A stretch of DNA of 37,262 nucleotides from Coriobacteriia bacterium. GTDB lineage: Bacteria > Actinomycetota > Coriobacteriia > Anaerosomatales > PALSA-660. Position numbers and translations under genes: made by a program. This document shows, piece by piece, positions 33,644-37,262 of the stretch. The notes under the pieces were generated by a model. It saw nothing but the letters and a program-made list of their open reading frames with translations. It was not told the DNA's origin and ran no database searches. The stretch lies in assembly GCA_025361885.1 (NCBI GenBank), contig JANYJF010000034.1, positions 1-37,262 of the forward strand. The letters are read 5' to 3'. Numbering within the stretch: position 1 is the stretch's first letter; every line of letters starts with the position of its first letter.

Positions 33644-35605
33644 GTGAACAAGGCCCTGCGGTTCGCGCCACTCGTGGTAGGCGCGATAGCCGGTCTCGCA
33701 GCGGCGTATGCCGCGTATTCGCTCGCGACCTACTCGTGGAACCAGATCGTCGACTATCGGAGCCCCTACGTCACATCGTCGATGCCGGCATCGCGGCCGG
33801 GAGTCGCGCAGACCGACCGCCTCGTGTTCGTGATCGTGGACGGGCTGACCGACGCCCAGTCCCGCAAGATGCGTGCCCTGCAGACACTTCGCGAGCACGG
33901 GACGGACCTCGTGGTGACGACACACCAGCCATCGCTGTCGTTCCCCGACTGGACCACCCTGCTGACCGGCGCGCCGCAGCAGATCAGCGGGGTGCTGACC
34001 AACTGGTTCGACGAACGCGTGCCTGTCGAGACGCTCATGGACACGGCTGCCAGCGTGAGGAAGCGCGTGCTGGTGGCGGGACCGAGTTCGCTGACCGTCC
34101 TGTACAAGGGCGACTGGCGAGGCGGCACCATCGTGAAGGACTGGCAGCCCGACCTCGGCGTGTCCGGCCAATACCTGTCGGGCTCCATCGTGCGCGATGT
34201 CATCGCGAAGGCGAAGGAGACCACGCCGTCGCCCCAGCTGATCGTCGTGCATCTTCCCGATATCGATGAAGCGGGGCACGCGTATGGCGGCGCGTCGAAG
34301 GAGTACGCGGCCACCGCCGACAAGGTGGATCTGGATCTCGGCGCGCTGGTCAACGCGCTGCAGGACGACCACACCACGTTCGTCGTGGCGTCCGACCATG
34401 GGCACATCGCGACGGGCGGACACGGAGGCGGAGAAGACGAGGTCATCAGAGTGCCCGTCGTCATCGCCGGCCCCGGCGCCACGGTCGGACGAGTCTCGGG
34501 TGGGCAGGAGGATGTCGCACCGACAGCGGCCGCGCTGTTGGGGATCCCGGTCCCGCGGCAGTCGATAGGACGGATCGTCCCGAGCGTGCTCACGACGCCG
34601 AGCCCGCAGGCGCTCGCACCGGCGCACGAGGAGCGTGAGGCGATGGTGCGTCGTTATCGCGAGGTCGTGCTCGCGGGAAGTAGTGGGCGGCCGGTCAAGC
34701 TCATCGCGGAGCACGGCGTGCCCGACGACCGCCTCGACTCGCTGATGGCGAGCGACACCGCCGCGCGGATCGCGAGAGAGCGCACCCAGCGGCAGCCGAT
34801 CGCGCTCGCGGTCGCAGCGGCCGCGCTGGGGGTCCTGATCGTGATCGGCATCCTGTCATGGCGCGCACTGGTCGCCTCGCTGGCCGGGGCGCTGGGCTAC
34901 TACCTTCTGTACAACCTGCTCTTCTTCTGGGTCCATCGGGCCACTTGGTCATTATCGGCGTTCAACTCCGAGAGCCAGTTGCAGATGTTCTTCAACGTCC
35001 GCATGGGCGAGGCGGCGATCGCGGTGCTGTTGGCGGCGGCGATCGCGGCGGACGTCTACCTGGCGTTGCGTCGCCATCCCCGGCGCCCGACCGGGGAGTT
35101 CCTCGCGGGATGGCTCTCACTCGGTGTCGCGACCGTGCTCGTGGTCCTGTCGACGTTGGCGATCCAGGTCGCTTGGTACCTGTGGCAGTGGGGCGCCACG
35201 GTCACCTGGGTCATCCCCGACCTGAGGTGGGCCTTCAAGTACGACCTCGACCTCATCCAAGCCACGGCGGTCGGTGCCGCTGTGCTCCTCGCACCACTGA
35301 TGACCTATCTGGTCGGGCGGTATCATCCGCTGAATACCGGCAGGCCGCACGCGGGCGATGTCGAGTGCGCTTCGCGAGAGTCGGGTCCTGGGGACACGCC
35401 GATGGACCACCCTGTCGACGCGGTTCCTCACCCCCGCGGAATCGCATCGGGAGCGTCTCGAGAGAGCGGGCCTGTCGCGGCGAAGCCCAGGCCCGCAGCC
35501 GATGCGGGCTCGCGGCACGACGGTCCGGAGCGCGAGCCCGAGCAACTCCGCCTGCCCGGCGACATGGCCCCCGTGGAGCAGCCCAATCCGTACGAGAAGG
35601 CGTGA
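33644..35605 (+). CDS. Membrane-anchored alkaline-phosphatase-superfamily protein
   Basis: A 653-residue protein with one N-terminal helix, an extracytoplasmic phosphodiesterase/sulfatase-like domain and a C-terminal block of about five helices (residues ~385-560). Metal-site elements are Asp66 (FVIVDGLTD), likely nucleophile Ser99 (PSLSFPDWTTLLTG), DIDEAGHAYGG and SDHGHIATGGHGG. The architecture of catalytic domain plus membrane block recalls the phosphoethanolamine transferases of GPI synthesis, but it may be a phosphatase or phosphodiesterase. The ~95-residue tail is polar and repeats ASRESGP twice. GTG 33644 lies 6 bases after the HAD stop. A remnant of ubiA follows immediately. Confidence 0.8.
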   Translation: MNKALRFAPLVVGAIAGLAAAYAAYSLATYSWNQIVDYRSPYVTSSMPASRPGVAQTDRLVFVIVDGLTDAQSRKMRALQTLREHGTDLVVTTHQPSLSFPDWTTLLTGAPQQISGVLTNWFDERVPVETLMDTAASVRKRVLVAGPSSLTVLYKGDWRGGTIVKDWQPDLGVSGQYLSGSIVRDVIAKAKETTPSPQLIVVHLPDIDEAGHAYGGASKEYAATADKVDLDLGALVNALQDDHTTFVVASDHGHIATGGHGGGEDEVIRVPVVIAGPGATVGRVSGGQEDVAPTAAALLGIPVPRQSIGRIVPSVLTTPSPQALAPAHEEREAMVRRYREVVLAGSSGRPVKLIAEHGVPDDRLDSLMASDTAARIARERTQRQPIALAVAAAALGVLIVIGILSWRALVASLAGALGYYLLYNLLFFWVHRATWSLSAFNSESQLQMFFNVRMGEAAIAVLLAAAIAADVYLALRRHPRRPTGEFLAGWLSLGVATVLVVLSTLAIQVAWYLWQWGATVTWVIPDLRWAFKYDLDLIQATAVGAAVLLAPLMTYLVGRYHPLNTGRPHAGDVECASRESGPGDTPMDHPVDAVPHPRGIASGASRESGPVAAKPRPAADAGSRHDGPEREPEQLRLPGDMAPVEQPNPYEKA

Positions 35606-35786
35606 AGAAGAGAACCGACGTGGCGATAGCCGGGCGTTGCGTTCGCGGGCATACTCCTGTGGTACGAGAACGCGATCGTGAGCGCCGATGACCTGTCGCG
35701 TGTCGACGCGGCGTTCTTCATGGTCAACGGGTTCGTTTGCAGTGGTCATCTTGGCGGGCGCGCTGCTGGACCGCCTCATCGGATAG
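35606..35786 (+). pseudogene. Remnant of a UbiA-family prenyltransferase (C-terminal ~55 residues, two frameshifts)
   Basis: Reading across three frames gives VAIAG, then VAFAGILLWYENAIVSADD plus LSRVDAAFFMVNG, then SFAVVILAGALLDRLIG and a TAG stop (35784-35786). This matches the C-terminal end of UbiA/MqnP-type polyprenyltransferases, where YEH.LV...DLSRVNAAFFT.NG is characteristic. The frame changes by one base near 35634-35640 and again near 35732-35735, and an in-frame TAG at 35627 blocks the middle frame upstream. The rest of the gene is absent: the phosphatase gene ends at 35605. ubiX follows directly, so an ancestral ubiA-ubiX pair seems to have been broken. An assembly error could explain the shifts but not the missing N-terminus. 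Confidence 0.65.
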
Positions 35787-35796
35787 GAGTCGTTCC

Positions 35797-36396
35797 GTGG
35801 CCAGTTACGTCGTCGCGATAACAGGGGCATCCGGTTCCGTCTACGGTCTGCGGCTGGTCGAGCAGTTGCTCGGAGCCGGTCATGAGGTCGCATTGATAGC
35901 AACCGCCATGGGCCGCGAGGTGATGGCGTACGAGACGGGGTTCACCCTGCCCGAGGGCTCGGGAGCCGCGACCGCCGTGCTCGGCATGTTGGAGTTGCCC
36001 CCGACGATGCCGCTGCGCTCGATCGCCCCGGACGCGATGTTCGACGAGATCGTTTCGGGCTCGGCCCGGACGGACGCGATGGTGGTCATGCCGGCGTCGA
36101 TGGGTTTCTGCGCTTCGGTAGCGGCCGGGCTCGCCGCCGATCTGCCGGAGCGTGCCGCGGACGTGATGCTCAAGGAGCGCCGGCTGCTGGTGATGGTACC
36201 CCGGGAGACACCACTGTCCCTAGTGCACCTCAGGAATCTGACCACGCTGGCCGAGGCTGGCGCGGCCATCGTGCCAGCCATGCCCGCGTTCTACCATCGC
36301 CCGAAGACGCTCGACGACGCCGTCAACTTCGTGGTGGGCAAGGTGCTCGACGTGCTGGGGATCGAGCACCGGTTGTTCGAGCGGTGGGGGAGTTAG
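35797..36396 (+). CDS. ubiX: Flavin prenyltransferase UbiX
   Basis: A 199-residue enzyme that joins a dimethylallyl group to FMN to make prenylated FMN, the cofactor of UbiD-type decarboxylases. The flavin-binding start YVVAITGASGSVYGLRLVEQLL and the later VMPASMGFCASVAAGLAADLPERAADV and LLVMVPRETPLSLVHLRNLTTL are diagnostic (each only partly quoted elsewhere). Catalytic residues near AMPAFYHRPKTLDD are present. GTG 35797 has AGGAG 7 bases upstream; a longer frame start at 35737 would run through the ubiA remnant. In futalosine or ubiquinone-type pathways UbiX works with UbiA and UbiD; neither intact partner is in this window. Confidence 0.95.
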   Translation: MASYVVAITGASGSVYGLRLVEQLLGAGHEVALIATAMGREVMAYETGFTLPEGSGAATAVLGMLELPPTMPLRSIAPDAMFDEIVSGSARTDAMVVMPASMGFCASVAAGLAADLPERAADVMLKERRLLVMVPRETPLSLVHLRNLTTLAEAGAAIVPAMPAFYHRPKTLDDAVNFVVGKVLDVLGIEHRLFERWGS

Positions 36397-36410
36397 TCGC
36401 GCTCGGGCGA

Positions 36411-36429
36411 CGAGGGCTTGACGCCCTCG
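36411..36429 (+). terminator. Hairpin after ubiX, likely terminator
   Basis: CGAGGGC-TTGAC-GCCCTCG forms a 7-base stem, and flanking GCTCG/CGAGC bases can extend it. It lies 15 bases after the ubiX stop and lacks a T tract. Confidence 0.45.
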
Positions 36430-36533
36430 AGCGAGCGGGAGCACAATCGTGGCATCGCGGGGAACACCCGTTCCCCTCGGGTCATCGCAGATGCAGCAGT
36501 CGTAGCACACGTCGTAGAACAAGGAGCACCCAT

Positions 36534-36686
36534 ATGACCCTCAAGCAGGCGCGAAAGCGCTACCCCTTGGTGCCCGATGAGATCCTTCGCTGGGCTGTCG
36601 AGAACATCTCCGACCCGCGCGACGTCGAGCGTGGCCTGTTCCGCCTCGAGCAGGCGAAGCAGCTGCAGATCAAGTACTGCGCCTAG
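36534..36686 (+). CDS. Small protein of unknown function (50 residues)
   Basis: A short gene with a clean ribosome site (AAGGAG, 36521-36526, 7 bases before ATG 36534). The product is charged and helical: MTLKQARKRYPLVPDEIL, then RWAVENISDPRDVERGLFRLEQAKQLQIKYCA (shown in pieces), with a single Cys next to last. No family is recognised. It is bracketed by a hairpin after ubiX and a bidirectional terminator, so it is probably its own transcription unit. The ribosome site and the amphipathic, non-random composition argue that it is real. Confidence 0.65.
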   Translation: MTLKQARKRYPLVPDEILRWAVENISDPRDVERGLFRLEQAKQLQIKYCA

Positions 36687-36754
36687 TCTCTCGATCCGCA
36701 CTTTGCCGTCAGTGTCCGCGCGCGGCTGCCGAGCGCCCGCGTGCGCACTCAAAG

Positions 36755-36790
36755 AAGAGGGCCTGCCGGTGTGCCCGGTCAGGCCCTCTT
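36755..36790. terminator. Bidirectional terminator between the small gene and tRNA-Cys
   Basis: An 11-base stem AAGAGGGCCTG/CAGGCCCTCTT encloses a 14-base loop that can pair internally (CCGG/CCGG). On the minus strand it is followed by CTTT, so it should end tRNA-Cys transcription; on the plus strand it ends the small gene. Confidence 0.75.
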
Positions 36791-36799
36791 GTGCATGCA

Positions 36800-36873
36800 T
36801 GGAGGCGACGCCCGGATTCGAACCGGGGATAAAGGCTTTGCAGGCCTCTGCCTTGCCACTTGGCGACGTCGCC
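36800..36873 (-). tRNA. tRNA-Cys (anticodon GCA)
   Basis: A 74-base tRNA. On the minus strand the acceptor is GGCGACG with CGTCGCC, discriminator T and encoded CCA. The anticodon loop is CTGCAAA (GCA), and the T arm has GGTTCGAATCC. It lies 92 bases downstream of tRNA-Gly on the same strand and is probably cotranscribed. Confidence 0.96.
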
Positions 36874-36965
36874 ACCTGTGTCGCCCGCTGAAGGGGCTCT
36901 TTCAATGACGAAGGCCGGATCCGGTGATTCGCGCCTTCCGGTCCCAGCCCTCGGCGGGTTGAATA

Positions 36966-37041
36966 TGGAGCGGACGACCGGATTCGAACCGGCGACCCCA
37001 ACCTTGGCAAGGTTGTGCTCTACCAACTGAGCCACGTCCGC
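36966..37041 (-). tRNA. tRNA-Gly (anticodon GCC)
   Basis: A 76-base tRNA on the minus strand. Acceptor GCGGACG pairs with CGTCCGC, then discriminator T and encoded CCA. The anticodon loop is TTGCCAA (GCC); the D arm TGGCTCAGTTGGTAGAGCA is canonical. Confidence 0.97.
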
Positions 37042-37061
37042 ACGCGCAAAGCGCAAGGGGT

Positions 37062-37090
37062 AGGATAGCGAACGCCTCACGGCGACGCAA
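37062..37090 (-). promoter_or_regulatory. Promoter of the tRNA-Gly/tRNA-Cys unit
   Basis: On the minus strand TTGCGT (37085-37090) and TATCCT (37062-37067) are separated by 17 bases, placing the start about 15 bases before tRNA-Gly. Confidence 0.55.
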
Positions 37091-37127
37091 GGACGATCTC
37101 GCGCGGGAGCATTCCTCGAAGAGGGGA

Positions 37128-37156
37128 CTGGTGTGCGCACGGAGGCCTGTTACAAT
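37128..37156 (+). promoter_or_regulatory. Promoter of tRNA-Val
   Basis: A good -10 TACAAT (37151-37156) with a weak -35 CTGGTG (37128-37133) 17 bases upstream. The start would be about 25 bases before the tRNA. Confidence 0.5.
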
Positions 37157-37187
37157 ATGTCCCGCCGCGCTTCGGTGCGGCAAGTAC

Positions 37188-37262
37188 GGGCGATTAGCTC
37201 AGGGGGAGAGCACTTCCTTGACGCGGAAGGGGTCGTAGGTTCAAATCCTACATCGCCCACCA
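37188..37262 (+). tRNA. tRNA-Val (anticodon GAC)
   Basis: A 75-base tRNA. Acceptor GGGCGAT pairs with ATCGCCC, followed by discriminator A and an encoded CCA that is the last three bases of the window. The anticodon stem CTTCC/GGAAG holds the loop TTGACGC (GAC); the T arm is GTAGGTTCAAATCCTAC. Confidence 0.96.

Noticed and set aside
35602-35691. Continuation of the open frame from 34858 as a separate protein
   Set aside because: It is an out-of-frame shadow of the phosphatase gene that runs into the first piece of the ubiA remnant.
37188-37262. tRNA-Val at the window end as an attachment site of a mobile element
   Set aside because: No integrase, direct repeat or foreign-looking sequence is visible in the window. 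The end may simply be how the window was cut.

Overview
The window is about 37 kb of GC-rich, gene-dense bacterial chromosome. It holds 35 protein genes (one cut by the left edge), one gene remnant and four tRNAs. I see no phage genes, insertion sequence or CRISPR array. The tpiA-gpmI-secG order, lipoprotein and SpoIIE/STAS regulators, CCA-encoding tRNAs and many GTG/TTG starts suggest a high-GC Gram-positive-type bacterium. My best guess is a deep, probably anaerobic actinobacterial lineage (Coriobacteriia or OPB41-like). That is inference from gene content. A complete sigma-54 gene is unusual for Actinobacteria and is the main reason for caution.

Layout. 1-2469: end of a glycolysis block (tpiA, gpmI) and secG with its own promoter. 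2751-8606: a complete Dpp/Opp peptide ABC importer operon, with a strong hairpin between the binding protein gene and the permeases. 8676-8761: tRNA-Leu. 8904-9830: a secreted, membrane-anchored zinc phospholipase C/S1-P1-like protein. 9912-15544: five tightly coupled genes (GT4 glycosyltransferase, a radical-SAM-like protein that lost its first cluster cysteine, an intact cobalamin-type radical SAM enzyme and two PLP aminotransferases), which look like an uncharacterised biosynthetic pathway. 15649-18162: a RecB-like nuclease, a cNMP-binding-fold protein and a PHP phosphoesterase.

18187-20951: a membrane-anchored CbiX/ferrochelatase-like protein (minus strand), then trxA-DUF302 facing a CsoR/CstR-family repressor. 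Similar ATACCC...GGGTAT operators precede trxA, the repressor gene and, 6 kb away, an HMA-ccdA pair, so one thiol or persulfide sensor probably controls a small redox regulon. 20899-21864: an EamA exporter. 21983-26762: rpoN, a PAS histidine kinase and a sigma-54 activator in one operon. Good -24/-12 promoters lie before rpoN and before the next gene, a zinc-ribbon membrane protein, so the block appears to be a self-contained sigma-54 circuit.

28010-32225: a 1090-residue membrane-bound SpoIIE/PP2C phosphatase with GAF domains, followed by a fused STAS-HATPase protein, forming a partner-switching module without a nearby sigma factor. 32352-36686: nitroreductase, HAD hydrolase, membrane alkaline-phosphatase-superfamily protein, a frameshifted C-terminal scrap of a UbiA prenyltransferase, ubiX and a 50-residue protein. 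36755-37262: tRNA-Cys and tRNA-Gly on the minus strand and tRNA-Val on the plus strand, whose CCA is the last three bases.
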